Part shown: positions 41,680-50,268 of the stretch, piece after piece
Layout of the letters: each line of letters begins with the position of its first letter
How positions within the stretch are numbered: position 1 is the first letter of the stretch
NCBI GenBank assembly: GCA_016125185.1
Contig: WGMG01000007.1
Coordinates: forward strand, 1-64,000
DNA length: 64,000 bases
Direction: 5' to 3'
Origin: Armatimonadota bacterium
Lineage (GTDB): Bacteria > Armatimonadota > Fimbriimonadia > Fimbriimonadales > Fimbriimonadaceae
Position numbers and translations under genes: made by a program
The notes under the pieces: model-generated
The model's database searches: none
The model's input: the letters and a program-made list of their open reading frames with translations, nothing else
What the model was told of the DNA's origin: nothing

Positions 41680-44097
41680 CTACGCGAGTTGGCGCGAAAG
41701 GGCACGCTCGGCCCTGGCGATGACAGGAATCGTTGCCAGGATCGAGTCAGGATTGAGTGAAATCGAGTCGATTCCTAACTCGACAAGCCACGCGGCAAAG
41801 TCAGGGAAATCCGATGGGGCTTGACCACAGATTCCGATCGGTCGGCCGTTGCGATGAGCCGCCGAAATCGCTTCGGCGATCATTCGCTTCACGGCGGGAT
41901 CGCGTTCATCGAACAAGTGGGCGACGGACGTCGAGTCACGATCGAGGCCGAGGATGAGCTGAGTGAGATCGTTTGAGCCGATCGAGTATCCGTCGAAGAT
42001 CTTCAGAAATCGGTCGGCGTCCAGCACGTTCGAAGGAATCTCACACATGCCGTAGACTTCCAAGTCGCTTTGACCCTGATGAAGGCCGTGAGCCTCCATC
42101 GTCGCGACGACGAGTTCCGCTTCGTGAGTCGTCCGGCAGAATGGGATCATGACCTTGAGATTCGTGAGGCCGAATTCTTCCCGAACACGCTTTAGGGCTT
42201 GGCACTCCAACTCGAACCCGTCGGCATAGCGAGGGTCGTAATATCGGCTTGCGCCCCGGAATCCCAGCATCGGGTTTTCTTCCTTTGGCTCGAACTCCGA
42301 ACCGCCGACAAGCTTGGCGTATTCGTTGGTTTTGAAGTCGCTCGTACGGACGATAACGGGTTTGGGATAGAAGGCCGCGGCAATCGTACCGATGCCTTCG
42401 CTTAGTCGCTCGATGAAGAAGTCGCGGGGATTCTGCCCATTCAGGCGACGCGAAATGTCTCGGATCGCTGATTGATCCTTCAAGTTGGGATACTTCACCA
42501 GAGCCATCGGATGGATGCCAATTGAATTGGCGACGATGAACTCCATGCGAGCTAGCCCCACGCCGTCGTTTGGCAGCGACGAAAGAGAGAAAGCCTTGTC
42601 CGGTTCCCCCACGTTCATCATGATCTTAGTGTGGAGTTTGGGCATTGCACCAGCCGGTACTTCATCGATGGAGAACTGAACCGCGCCTTCGTACACGTAC
42701 CCTACGGAGCCTTCCGCGCACGACACGGTGACTCGGTCGATGTCCTTGAGGAGTTTGGTAGCGTTGCCGGTACCCACGACGCACGGGATGCCGATTTCTC
42801 GGGAGACGATGGCGGCGTGAGACGTGCGCCCCCCTTGATCCGTAACGATAGCGGAGACTTGCTTCATCACCGGCTCCCAGTCTGGGTCGGTCGAGGCCGC
42901 GACGAGAACATCCCGTGGCTGGACCTTGGCGAGGTCGGCTGGGCTTTGGATCACCCGAACCATGCCGCCATCAATGCGGTTACCGACCGCTTGACCCGAC
43001 AAGAGCGGGCGCGATCGGCGCTTCCCAATGTGGTACAGACTTAATTTGGGTTGTTGGACTACCGAGTGAACAGTTTCAGGTCGAGCTTGGAGGATGTACA
43101 GCTTGCCGTCGATGCCGTCCTTCGCCCATTCGATATCCATCGGCTGAGGGTGCCCATACAGCTTAGAGTAGTACTGTTCAATGAGTGCCCCCCAGGTCGC
43201 CAACGTCACGACTTCTTGATCGCTGAGACAAAACGCAGATCGGTCTTCTTTCGGAACCGCAACCTGACGAATTCCGTCGCGAGAACTGTTAAAGACTAGT
43301 TTCGCCTCCTTGGAGCCTAGGCGGCGGGAGACAATCGGCCTCGTCAGCGGTGTGAGAGTGGGTTTGAAGACGGTCCAGCTATCGGGATTGACATTCCCTT
43401 GAACGATCATCTCGCCTAGGCCATACGAGCCCTCGATGACGACGGCATTTCGGAAGCCGCTTTCGGGATCGAGGGTGAACATCACGCCTGAGCACCCGAG
43501 ATCGGACCGAACCATCGGCTGAACGCCCACCGAAAGCGAGACCTTGAGGTGGTCGATTCCATTTCGAGATCGATAATCGATGGCTCGATCGGTGAATAAC
43601 GAAGCGAAGCATTCGTGGATGGCTCTGAGCAGTGCGTCTTTCCCTTTCACGTTGAGAAAAGTGCTATGTTGGCCGGCGAACGACATGCCGGCAAGGTCTT
43701 CGGCTGTCGCCGAGGACCGAACGGCTACTTCGACTTCCGCCTTTTGGTGGCTGCAAAACTGCTCGTAAGCCGCTTCGGCGGCAAAGCGAACCGTAGGTGG
43801 CAGCGGCGTTTTCAGGACCGCCTCTCGTGCACGCTCGCTCCAAAAAGCGAGGCTTTCGACGTCGGCAAAGTTGATCTTCTCCAGGATCTTCGCCAATTTG
43901 AATCGCAGATTGCCCCGATTCAATAGCTCATCATAGGAATCCGTAGTGAGGACGAATCCGCAAACCGTTTTGACCCCGAACTGACTCAGATTCTTACAGA
44001 GTTCGCCGAGTGAGGCGTTCTTGCCGCCGACCTTGGCAATGTCGGTAAGGGCGATGTCGGCGATATCTTTGACAAAGCGGTTGGGCATGGCGATCAC
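41680..44097 (-). CDS. ppsA: Phosphoenolpyruvate synthase
   Basis: Makes PEP from pyruvate and ATP (AMP and phosphate out); gluconeogenesis. An 805-residue three-domain protein: N-terminal ATP-grasp pyruvate-binding part (VGGKNASLGELCKNL, VAVRSSATAEDLAGMSFAGQ), the swivelling phospho-His domain with GGRTSHAAIVSREIGIP, and a PEP/pyruvate barrel with VIVRTSDFKTNEYAKLVGG and MCEIPSNV. Starts are GTG 44097, which overlaps a small upstream ORF as GTGA, or ATG 44088. It lies in the region with Hsp20, the HTH-PAS regulators and the HemG-like protein, and a shared 9-bp motif precedes the unit. Confidence 0.95.
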   Translation of the reverse strand: MIAMPNRFVKDIADIALTDIAKVGGKNASLGELCKNLSQFGVKTVCGFVLTTDSYDELLNRGNLRFKLAKILEKINFADVESLAFWSERAREAVLKTPLPPTVRFAAEAAYEQFCSHQKAEVEVAVRSSATAEDLAGMSFAGQHSTFLNVKGKDALLRAIHECFASLFTDRAIDYRSRNGIDHLKVSLSVGVQPMVRSDLGCSGVMFTLDPESGFRNAVVIEGSYGLGEMIVQGNVNPDSWTVFKPTLTPLTRPIVSRRLGSKEAKLVFNSSRDGIRQVAVPKEDRSAFCLSDQEVVTLATWGALIEQYYSKLYGHPQPMDIEWAKDGIDGKLYILQARPETVHSVVQQPKLSLYHIGKRRSRPLLSGQAVGNRIDGGMVRVIQSPADLAKVQPRDVLVAASTDPDWEPVMKQVSAIVTDQGGRTSHAAIVSREIGIPCVVGTGNATKLLKDIDRVTVSCAEGSVGYVYEGAVQFSIDEVPAGAMPKLHTKIMMNVGEPDKAFSLSSLPNDGVGLARMEFIVANSIGIHPMALVKYPNLKDQSAIRDISRRLNGQNPRDFFIERLSEGIGTIAAAFYPKPVIVRTSDFKTNEYAKLVGGSEFEPKEENPMLGFRGASRYYDPRYADGFELECQALKRVREEFGLTNLKVMIPFCRTTHEAELVVATMEAHGLHQGQSDLEVYGMCEIPSNVLDADRFLKIFDGYSIGSNDLTQLILGLDRDSTSVAHLFDERDPAVKRMIAEAISAAHRNGRPIGICGQAPSDFPDFAAWLVELGIDSISLNPDSILATIPVIARAERALSRQLA

Positions 44098-44285
44098 ATC
44101 GGTTGGTCCGGGTTGCTTCGGCGGCTGTCATCGTCAGCCCCGCCGGGCTTGAACCGCTGAATGTCTGATTGATCTGAGTGGTGCGGCTTACCGCGAAACA
44201 TCTTCTTCCGGAACGCGACAAAATCGTGCATACGCTCGTTCTTTTTGTCCTTGCGTTGTCCCGCCTTTTTTCGTTCGTGTGACAT
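44094..44285 (-). CDS. Small basic protein directly ahead of ppsA
   Basis: A 63-residue frame (MSHERKKAGQRKDKKNERM...) with a lysine/arginine-rich N-terminus and a polar tail (GGADDDSRRSNPDQP). GAGGG before its ATG is a plausible ribosome site, and its TGA overlaps the GTG of ppsA. I know no family. The overlap supports translation; lack of a fold signal argues for caution. Confidence 0.45.
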   Translation of the reverse strand: MSHERKKAGQRKDKKNERMHDFVAFRKKMFRGKPHHSDQSDIQRFKPGGADDDSRRSNPDQPM

Positions 44286-44318
44286 GCCCTCAGTGTGGAG
44301 CGGGGCGCGATTAGCGAC

Positions 44319-44327
44319 AAGTCGTAC
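44319..44327. promoter_or_regulatory. Copy 1 of a shared 9-bp motif, upstream of the ppsA unit
   Basis: AAGTCGTAC on the plus strand (GTACGACTT towards ppsA), 34 bases before the small-ORF start. An identical copy is at 45095-45103, upstream of the HTH-PAS and Hsp20 genes. Confidence 0.35.
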
Positions 44328-44356
44328 TTTTCACGTAATACAAAAGGACGACAGCC

Positions 44357-45001
44357 TTAAAGAAGGCTTACGGCCCGGACGATGCAGAGGATCGCGACGT
44401 CGGACTCGGTCGGTAACGACGAGAGCGTGGCCGCAACCGAGAATTCTTTGCCCGAGCGGTGAAGCGCCATCGTCGCCAAGTGCTCGCCCATCTTCTTCTT
44501 TCCCGGTTGGGAAAGGTACGCCTCTCGATGAGAATCGTGGATCATGCGGTAACGCTCAGGAATAAGCGTCTTGATCGGTTGACCCAGGAGGTCGTTTCGT
44601 TCATATCCAAACAGGGCCGCGGCCGAATCATTGAGGTTTTCGATGATTCCATTAGAGTTGACGATAAACATGGCATCGGCGGCGACTTCGAGTAGGTCTC
44701 GATAGAAATTCGACTCGTTGTGATAGTCGCCAGCGTCGATACGAAGCCTTTCGGAGAGCTTCTCGTTTTCTTCCTTCAAGGCGGCCATCGCCTTTTCGCT
44801 CTCTTCCTTCATCACGATCGCGACGATTTCCGTGCGACTGTAAGGGCCGATTTTGACTCTGACCCTTCCCCAATATGTGCTGACGGTGGCTTCGCTGATC
44901 CCGAGTTTATTCGCGATGGCCGTATCGATAAGTCCCTGCGCCGCGAGATCAATTAGTTGCCTTTCTCGTTCGGATAGAGAGGGGTGTTCCTTGCGATCCA
45001 T
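44357..45001 (-). CDS. LuxR-type HTH followed by a PAS domain, regulator 1
   Basis: 214 residues from the ATG at 45001; the open frame upstream crosses the divergent promoter. Residues ~8-65 are a LuxR/GerE HTH: LSERERQLIDLAAQGLIDTAIANKLGISEATVSTYWGRVRVKIG. A coiled coil (EESEKAMAALKEENEKLSERLR, ~70-95) and a PAS domain (EVAADAMFIVNSNGIIENLNDSAAALFGYERNDLLG) follow. Normally LuxR HTHs are C-terminal and the sensor is N-terminal; here the order is reversed. It is divergent from the Hsp20 unit. A paralogue with the same order is at 45937. The ligand in the PAS is unknown. Confidence 0.85.
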   Translation of the reverse strand: MDRKEHPSLSERERQLIDLAAQGLIDTAIANKLGISEATVSTYWGRVRVKIGPYSRTEIVAIVMKEESEKAMAALKEENEKLSERLRIDAGDYHNESNFYRDLLEVAADAMFIVNSNGIIENLNDSAAALFGYERNDLLGQPIKTLIPERYRMIHDSHREAYLSQPGKKKMGEHLATMALHRSGKEFSVAATLSSLPTESDVAILCIVRAVSLL

Positions 45002-45093
45002 GGATAATCGGGCCTGCCTTTGTGGTTTCGAACGTGAGCACCTGTGCAAGATCAAAAACGCTGGTTGCTCGTCGTTCCAAAGTTTGACATAAA

Positions 45094-45120
45094 AAAGTCG
45101 TACAGAGAAAGCCCGACTTT
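45094..45120. promoter_or_regulatory. Candidate operator between regulator 1 and the Hsp20 unit
   Basis: A 7-bp inverted repeat AAAGTCG / CGACTTT (45094-45100 with 45114-45120, 13-bp spacer) contains copy 2 of the AAGTCGTAC motif (45095-45103). It sits in the 166-bp gap between divergent genes. A TTGACA at 45084-45089 just ahead may be a -35 for the plus strand, but no -10 at the usual spacing was seen. Confidence 0.4.
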
Positions 45121-45167
45121 GCAGGTGGCGATTCCTGGACCAGAATTCACGATAAGGCAGGCGAAAC

Positions 45168-45392
45168 GTGAGTGAAGACGAACCAACCATTCGACAAGTG
45201 AGTTCGCGTCGAGAAAAGGATGCGGCCACAAGCCTTCCTGGCAAAGCGCTCTACCGTGGGTTTCTCAATCGAGACCGTCAGACGGTCTTTTGGTTGCCCG
45301 ACGGCTCCTACGTAGAAATCATGGTTGATCGCGATGTCGTTGGAATGGTGAGTATTTACGCACCCGACGCCTTCCCAGAAAATGGAGGCTAA
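45168..45392 (+). CDS. Small protein co-transcribed with hsp20
   Basis: A 74-residue protein with a GTG start (AAGGCAGG ribosome site at 45153-45160). It has a polar N-terminus and a compact C-terminal half, YRGFLNRDRQTVFWLPDGSYVEIMVDRDVVGMVSIYAPDAFP, of alternating hydrophobics that suggests a small beta-fold. It ends three bases before the hsp20 ATG. I recognise no family. The spacing implies it serves the same stress response. Confidence 0.6.
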   Translation: MSEDEPTIRQVSSRREKDAATSLPGKALYRGFLNRDRQTVFWLPDGSYVEIMVDRDVVGMVSIYAPDAFPENGG

Positions 45393-45395
45393 TCA

Positions 45396-45812
45396 ATGTC
45401 AAATCTTTTGAATCAATCTCCGATTTGGGCGACCGAGCGATTCGGGAACCTCTTCGACGACCTATTTGAAAAGTCGAGTTTTCTCGCGGGATGGCACCCG
45501 GCCGTCGACGTGAAGAAGACCGAAACGGACTACATCTTTACGATCGAAGCGCCCGGTGTCAATAAGGAGGATATTAACGTGGAACTCCACGGTGAAATCC
45601 TCACCATCTCGGGGAAACGCGTCGAAGAAAAGGAAGAGCAGAACGAAACCTATCTTCGCCGAGAGCGAAGCATGGGAACCTTCAACCGCTCTTTCCGGCT
45701 GGACGACGCTATCAAGGCCGATCAGATTCACGCTGAGTATCGTGATGGAATCTTAACCATCAAGGTGCCCAAACGCGACCATAGCGAACCTCAGCGAATC
45801 GCCATTCGATAG
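45396..45812 (+). CDS. Small heat-shock protein, Hsp20/alpha-crystallin family
   Basis: An ATP-independent holdase that binds unfolding proteins. A 138-residue protein with a short N-terminal arm, the alpha-crystallin domain from DVKKTETDYIFTIEAPGVNKEDINVELHGEILTISGKR onwards, a VEEKEEQNETYLRRERSMGTFNRSF loop and the conserved YRDGILTIKVPK strand. The C-terminal tail is short and includes an I-x-I-like end (RIAIR). It follows the small ORF directly and ends in a good terminator. Confidence 0.95.
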   Translation: MSNLLNQSPIWATERFGNLFDDLFEKSSFLAGWHPAVDVKKTETDYIFTIEAPGVNKEDINVELHGEILTISGKRVEEKEEQNETYLRRERSMGTFNRSFRLDDAIKADQIHAEYRDGILTIKVPKRDHSEPQRIAIR

Positions 45813-45834
45813 ACTTTCCTTCTCTCTCTGTCCG

Positions 45835-45863
45835 AACGGTGGGCTGTCTAGCCCACCGTTTTT
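45835..45863 (+). terminator. Terminator of the hsp20 unit
   Basis: An 11-bp perfect stem (45835-45845 with 45850-45860), loop GTCT, then TTTTT-rich sequence, 22 bases after the stop. Confidence 0.9.
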
Positions 45864-45874
45864 GCATTTTTGAT

Positions 45875-45904
45875 CATTTTGTCCTCTATTTTCTGGACAA
45901 AATG
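45875..45904. promoter_or_regulatory. Perfect 10-bp inverted repeat, probable operator of regulator 2
   Basis: CATTTTGTCC (45875-45884) and GGACAAAATG (45895-45904) are exact inverse complements around a 10-bp AT-rich spacer. The right arm overlaps a possible -35, TGGACA (45894-45899), with TATTTA at 45916-45921 after 16 bp. It lies 32 bases before the ATG of the HTH-PAS gene at 45937, so a repressor bound here could block its own promoter. Confidence 0.55.
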
Positions 45905-45936
45905 GGCCGATGTGATATTTACTTTAGGTAGCAGAC

Positions 45937-46578
45937 ATGGCCCTCAGTCTCACCAATCGGCAAGGGAAGATACTTGCACTCCTGCATTCCGGCTTTACGA
46001 CCCGCGATGTTGTGATTCGTCTGAAGATCAGTGATTCGATCCTCCAAAAGGAGTGGCGAGCCATCCGAACCCATGTCCAAATCTCCATTCCGGAGACTAC
46101 CGACGACTACCGAACCGTCGCGATGTTTGAGCGCGTCGAAAGGATGGATCTCGAAGCGGAAAGCTGTGCCGCCGAGGCTCGGCTTCGGGCTCTGATGGAT
46201 ATCTCGCCCGAAGCCGTGCTAGTCATTAACGGACGAACGGGAGTTATCACCAAAGCCAATAACCGGGCATTTATCCTCCTCGGTTACAGTCCGCGGGAGT
46301 TGCTGCATAAGACGATGGAGATGCTGGTTGACCCCGATCTGCGCTCAAAGCATGCAGCCCTTCGCAACGGATTCCTCAACAGTGTTCGCAAGCGCGAGCT
46401 TGGTTTCCACCCGCCCATTTATGCGCTGACCAAAGATGGTCGCTATATCGAACTGGATATTGCCCTTACGACGACGAATGCCACCGATGATGTGATGGTG
46501 GTTTGCCGTGAGGTCGTGGCCGACGAAGAGTCGGTACACGGTATCAACTACGAACTCGATTCGTCGTTTGGACGCTAG
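45937..46578 (+). CDS. HTH followed by a PAS domain, regulator 2 (paralogue of 44357-45001)
   Basis: A 213-residue protein. The first ~55 residues (LTNRQGKILALLHSGFTTRDVVIRLKISDSILQKEWRAIR) match the LuxR HTH register of regulator 1 but with a less typical recognition helix. After a short helical linker comes a PAS domain, ALMDISPEAVLVINGRTGVITKANNRAFILLGYSPRELL, to ~190, and an acidic tail. It lies on the other side of the hsp20 unit from regulator 1. The two may act together or sense different cues. It converges with and overlaps the PNPOx gene by four bases. Confidence 0.75.
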   Translation: MALSLTNRQGKILALLHSGFTTRDVVIRLKISDSILQKEWRAIRTHVQISIPETTDDYRTVAMFERVERMDLEAESCAAEARLRALMDISPEAVLVINGRTGVITKANNRAFILLGYSPRELLHKTMEMLVDPDLRSKHAALRNGFLNSVRKRELGFHPPIYALTKDGRYIELDIALTTTNATDDVMVVCREVVADEESVHGINYELDSSFGR

Positions 46579-47027
46579 GGCTCGCGTTCGAACCGTCCCG
46601 TCATTTCGTCAATCTTGATTTGGTAGACGATGTCGATCTGCGTCTGATCGTCAGCGCGCCCAGGCGTTACATCGCGTGGACTTCTCGAACCTTGAAGCTC
46701 CTCGATCTGGGGGCTGAGGTGGTCGATCAGCTTGGTCATGGCCTGAACCCTTTCCGGTCCCTTCAGCTCTTGGAACTGCCCCCAAAGGATCACGCTCTTC
46801 CAGTTGGCGATGTTTGCGATCTCCTCGACCTGCACACAGGCCCTGGGATTTTGGCGAAGCATGTCGATTTTGCGTCCTGCCTTCGTTTGTCCATAAATTC
46901 GATCCTCGTCGAAGACGTAGCTGATCGGCACAATGTACAGATGTCCATCATGCTCGCACCCGAGATGGGCAAAGCTATGGTCCGCGAGCAATTCCCGCAT
47001 TTCTTGGGGATCGAGGGTTCCTACCAT
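46575..47027 (-). CDS. Pyridoxamine 5'-phosphate oxidase-like flavin-binding protein (NimA-like)
   Basis: A 150-residue split-barrel protein. The opening MRELLADHSFAHLGCEHDGHLYIVPISYVFDEDRIYGQTKAGRKIDMLRQNPRACV is the standard pattern of the PNPOx-like/NimA group, including the YVFDEDRIYGQT strand and the basic residues that bind FMN. It is too short for true pyridoxamine oxidase. Proteins of this kind bind FMN, F420 or haem and are often in low-oxygen or nitro-stress regulons. Convergent with regulator 2. Confidence 0.83.
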   Translation of the reverse strand: MVGTLDPQEMRELLADHSFAHLGCEHDGHLYIVPISYVFDEDRIYGQTKAGRKIDMLRQNPRACVQVEEIANIANWKSVILWGQFQELKGPERVQAMTKLIDHLSPQIEELQGSRSPRDVTPGRADDQTQIDIVYQIKIDEMTGRFEREP

Positions 47028-47220
47028 CGTGAATTCTCCTGATTGATTGTCATGGATTTCTTCTTCGCCGAGTAGTCGGAGCTTTCTCTGTCAACCCTTT
47101 GATGGACAGCAGAATGGATAGGAGAAAGGTCTCGTTTGAGTTTCGTCTGAGCGTGCAAGAGGGAACTTGGCGAGGGAAGGGGCGTCGATTTACGCGGTAG
47201 AGTTGAATAAGTAAAGAACG

Positions 47221-48696
47221 ATGGCAGACCCAATCTTTATCGGCCGCGGAGCAAAGGACTCCGTCATTCTTCCCAAGTACTGCAATCGCCACGGGCTGAT
47301 CGCGGGCGCTACCGGCACCGGAAAAACGGTGACACTTCAGACCATAGCGGAATCGCTCGCACAAATTGGCGTGCCCGTTTTCATGGCCGATGTCAAGGGC
47401 GATTTGGCAGGAATCAGCCAGATCGGAGGCGGCAACGCCAAGATCGAGGAGCGCGCCAAGATGCTCAAAATCGATCCCCTGCATTACCAGTCCTCCTCGG
47501 TCACGTTCTGGGATGCGTTCGGCGAGCAAGGAACCCAGGTTCGCGCCACGGTCTCTGAGATGGGGCCGCTCCTTCTGAGCCGCATGCTCGATCTCAACGA
47601 TACACAGGAAGGTGTTCTCAACGTTGCGTTCAAAGTCGCCGACGACCAGGGTCTTCTCCTACTCGATTTGAAGGATCTGCGGTCGATGCTGAACTGGCTG
47701 GGCGAAAATGCCGACGCCGTTCGCAACCAATACGGCAATGTGTCACCTGCCTCGGTGGGCGCGATCCAACGTCAGTTGCTGGTCCTGGAAGAACAGGGCG
47801 GGGAGCAGTTCTTCGGCGAGCCGGCGCTGAACATTCAAGACTTTATTCAGCTCACACCGGATGGGCGCGGCATGGTGAACATCTTGGCCGCCGACCGACT
47901 GATGCAGAGCCCGAAGCTATACGCCACGTTCCTGCTGTGGATGCTGAGCGAACTGTTCGAGGTTCTGCCTGAGGCCGGCGACTTGGACAAACCCAAGCTC
48001 GTGTTCTTCTTCGACGAAGCCCACCTGCTGTTCACGGACGCACCGAAGGAGTTGCTCACCAAGATCGAGCAGGTGGTTCGCCTGATCCGCTCAAAAGGCG
48101 TTGGCATCTTCTTCTGCACCCAGCACCCACTCGATGTGCCGGACTCTGTCCTCAGCCAACTCAGTAACCGCGTTCAGCACGCCTTGCGCGCCTTCACGCC
48201 GCGCGATCAGAAGGCAGTAAAGACCGCCGCCGAAACCTTCCGCAAGAATCCTGACTTCGATACGGAAGAGGTTATCACCCAGCTTGGAATCGGCGAAGCG
48301 CTCGTCAGTGTTCTGGATGAGAAAGGCACACCGACCATCGTGGATCGCGTCTTCATCAAGCCGCCGCTAAGTCGATTGGGGTCGATTTCGACCGATGAGC
48401 GAGGACGATGTCTTTCGGCCTCGATGATGGCGCCGAAGTACTCGCAGGCGATCGATCGGGAGAGCGCGTACGAAAAGCTGACGGCAAGAGCCCAGCAGAT
48501 CCAGGTGGAAGCCCAGCAAGCGCAGGCCGAAGAAGAGGCTCAGAAGGAGGCTCAACGACAACAGCGCCAGGCTCCGGCTCGACACTCGGATACGGTCGTC
48601 GAGGCGATGGTGAAGTCCGCCGCACGCGCCATGAGTTCCCAGCTTGGTCGGCAGCTTGTGAGAGGAGTCCTCGGTGGGCTCTTTGGTAGAAGATGA
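47221..48696 (+). CDS. HerA-like ATPase (DUF853 / YjgR family)
   Basis: A 491-residue P-loop ATPase of the FtsK/HerA group. Walker A is AGATGTGKT (~residue 31), Walker B is [12 protein letters not shown] (~260), followed by the sensor-like [37 protein letters not shown]. The C-terminus is a long, Gln/Ala/Glu-rich coil (~415-450) and a basic end (LGGLFGRR). The family's role is unknown; relatives move DNA. No nuclease partner (NurA) is adjacent. Confidence 0.9.
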   Translation: MADPIFIGRGAKDSVILPKYCNRHGLIAGATGTGKTVTLQTIAESLAQIGVPVFMADVKGDLAGISQIGGGNAKIEERAKMLKIDPLHYQSSSVTFWDAFGEQGTQVRATVSEMGPLLLSRMLDLNDTQEGVLNVAFKVADDQGLLLLDLKDLRSMLNWLGENADAVRNQYGNVSPASVGAIQRQLLVLEEQGGEQFFGEPALNIQDFIQLTPDGRGMVNILAADRLMQSPKLYATFLLWMLSELFEVLPEAGDLDKPKLVFFFDEAHLLFTDAPKELLTKIEQVVRLIRSKGVGIFFCTQHPLDVPDSVLSQLSNRVQHALRAFTPRDQKAVKTAAETFRKNPDFDTEEVITQLGIGEALVSVLDEKGTPTIVDRVFIKPPLSRLGSISTDERGRCLSASMMAPKYSQAIDRESAYEKLTARAQQIQVEAQQAQAEEEAQKEAQRQQRQAPARHSDTVVEAMVKSAARAMSSQLGRQLVRGVLGGLFGRR

Positions 48697-48774
48697 TAGA
48701 GTGCCAGATGTAGGCTAAAGTACCGACGGGCGCACAGCCTCTTCCTCAGGGATACTGAAGGTGAGGGGCTGTTC

Positions 48775-50268
48775 ATGGTGGAATTAGACTCTGCGAAAAA
48801 AGGCGGGACGGTGGATGCCGGGCGAATAAGTCCAAAGCGTCGTCCGAAATATTGGCTTTGGCTGGCGATGATTGCGTCGATCGGCATAGCAGGGTGGTTT
48901 CTCGTTGACGGTCTCAACCGTTCGGTAGAAGTCTCGGCGGCGACCGCACAAGAAAAGCCGATAACCGGTTCCTTTACTGCCGAAGCTTTCGTGAGGGCGA
49001 AAACCTACAGTGTCGTGCCCGAGGTATCGGCTCGGGTCGGACGAATTTTGGTGTCTGAAGGGCAGCAAGTTCGAAAAGGCGAGGTCGTCGCCGAACTCGA
49101 TAAATCGGATGTCGACGAAGAAATCGCCAAAGCTGAAGCGGCCCGGGCGTCGGCACAATCCCAGGTTCGACAAGCCACAGCGGAGTGGAAACTCGCCGAC
49201 AGGGAATCCAAGGCGGCAATCGAGTCTGCTCAGGCCCGAGTCCATCAGGCAGAGACAGGACTACGGCGAGCCAAAGTCGGCGCTTTGCCGGAAGAAATCT
49301 CGCAAGCTAAGCATCGAGTCGAAGCGGCTCAGGTTGCCGTTGACGACGCCGAAAAAGCCTATCATCGGGCTTCGATACTTTATAAGCAAGGTGCCGTGGC
49401 CAAGGCCGTCTTCGATTCCGCGGAAGCTCGTTTGAAGGCAAGCCAATCGCAATTGGCCGAGGTTAAGGATGGTCTGATGCTGTTGGAACGTGGGCCCCGA
49501 AGTGAAGACATTGACATCGCCGAAGCAGGACTAAAAAGTGCGCAGGCCGAGCTAAAGTCGGTGGTGCAGTCGGCGGGACAAGTGTCGATACGGCACGATG
49601 CTGTTGACGCGGCGAACGCTCAATTGAGGCAAGTGGAGGCCGACCTAGCTCGGGTAAGACTTGCTCGGGGCAAGCTGACTCTGTATTCCCCGGCGACCGG
49701 AACCGTTACTCGCCGAAACCTGGAACCCGGCATGATGGCAGCGGCTGGGCAAGCCGTCGCGACCGTATCGACCCGCGAGGACATCCACATCGAAGCCGAG
49801 GTCGATACCGAAGACATCGCCAAGGTTTCGGTCGGCATGCCGGTGAAAGTGACTTCCGCGGCGTATCCATCGCAAGAATTCGACGGACGAGTCGAGTCCA
49901 TCATGGCCTCCGGCGAACTCAAGCCGGGGTCAGCGATTCGAACGCGTATCGTCCGCGTCAGAGTTTCTCTCGACGGCGGGTGGGATCGGTTCCGTCCCGA
50001 GATGGAGTTGGATGTTGAAGGTATCGCCACTCTGAGAAAGGTTCTCGTTGTGCCGAGCGATGCGCTTTTGTACGAAAACGGCGACGCCTACGTTTGGCGA
50101 ATCGAGAGACAAACGGCCTCGAAGCGCAAGGTCAAGGTCGGTTACGCATCGGCGACGGAATCCGAAATCGTCAAAGGACTGGCCGTCGGTGATTTGGTTG
50201 TGGTGAAAGGCAAAGACGAAGTGACCGTAGGAGCCAAGGTCCACCAGAGCGGCGAGCATGGCAAGTAG
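48775..50268 (+). CDS. Periplasmic adaptor (HlyD/MacA-type membrane fusion protein)
   Basis: A 497-residue protein with one membrane span near residues 27-45 (YWLWLAMIASIGIAGWFLVDG) and the standard adaptor order: lipoyl-type half (VVPEVSARVGRILVSEGQQVRKGEVVAELD), a long coiled-coil hairpin (~115-290), the other lipoyl half (LTLYSPATGTVTRRNLEPGMMAAAGQ), then beta-barrel and membrane-proximal parts. It overlaps the ATPase gene by 11 bases. It bridges an inner-membrane ABC pump to an outer-membrane factor, whose gene is not here. Confidence 0.9.
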   Translation: MVELDSAKKGGTVDAGRISPKRRPKYWLWLAMIASIGIAGWFLVDGLNRSVEVSAATAQEKPITGSFTAEAFVRAKTYSVVPEVSARVGRILVSEGQQVRKGEVVAELDKSDVDEEIAKAEAARASAQSQVRQATAEWKLADRESKAAIESAQARVHQAETGLRRAKVGALPEEISQAKHRVEAAQVAVDDAEKAYHRASILYKQGAVAKAVFDSAEARLKASQSQLAEVKDGLMLLERGPRSEDIDIAEAGLKSAQAELKSVVQSAGQVSIRHDAVDAANAQLRQVEADLARVRLARGKLTLYSPATGTVTRRNLEPGMMAAAGQAVATVSTREDIHIEAEVDTEDIAKVSVGMPVKVTSAAYPSQEFDGRVESIMASGELKPGSAIRTRIVRVRVSLDGGWDRFRPEMELDVEGIATLRKVLVVPSDALLYENGDAYVWRIERQTASKRKVKVGYASATESEIVKGLAVGDLVVVKGKDEVTVGAKVHQSGEHGK

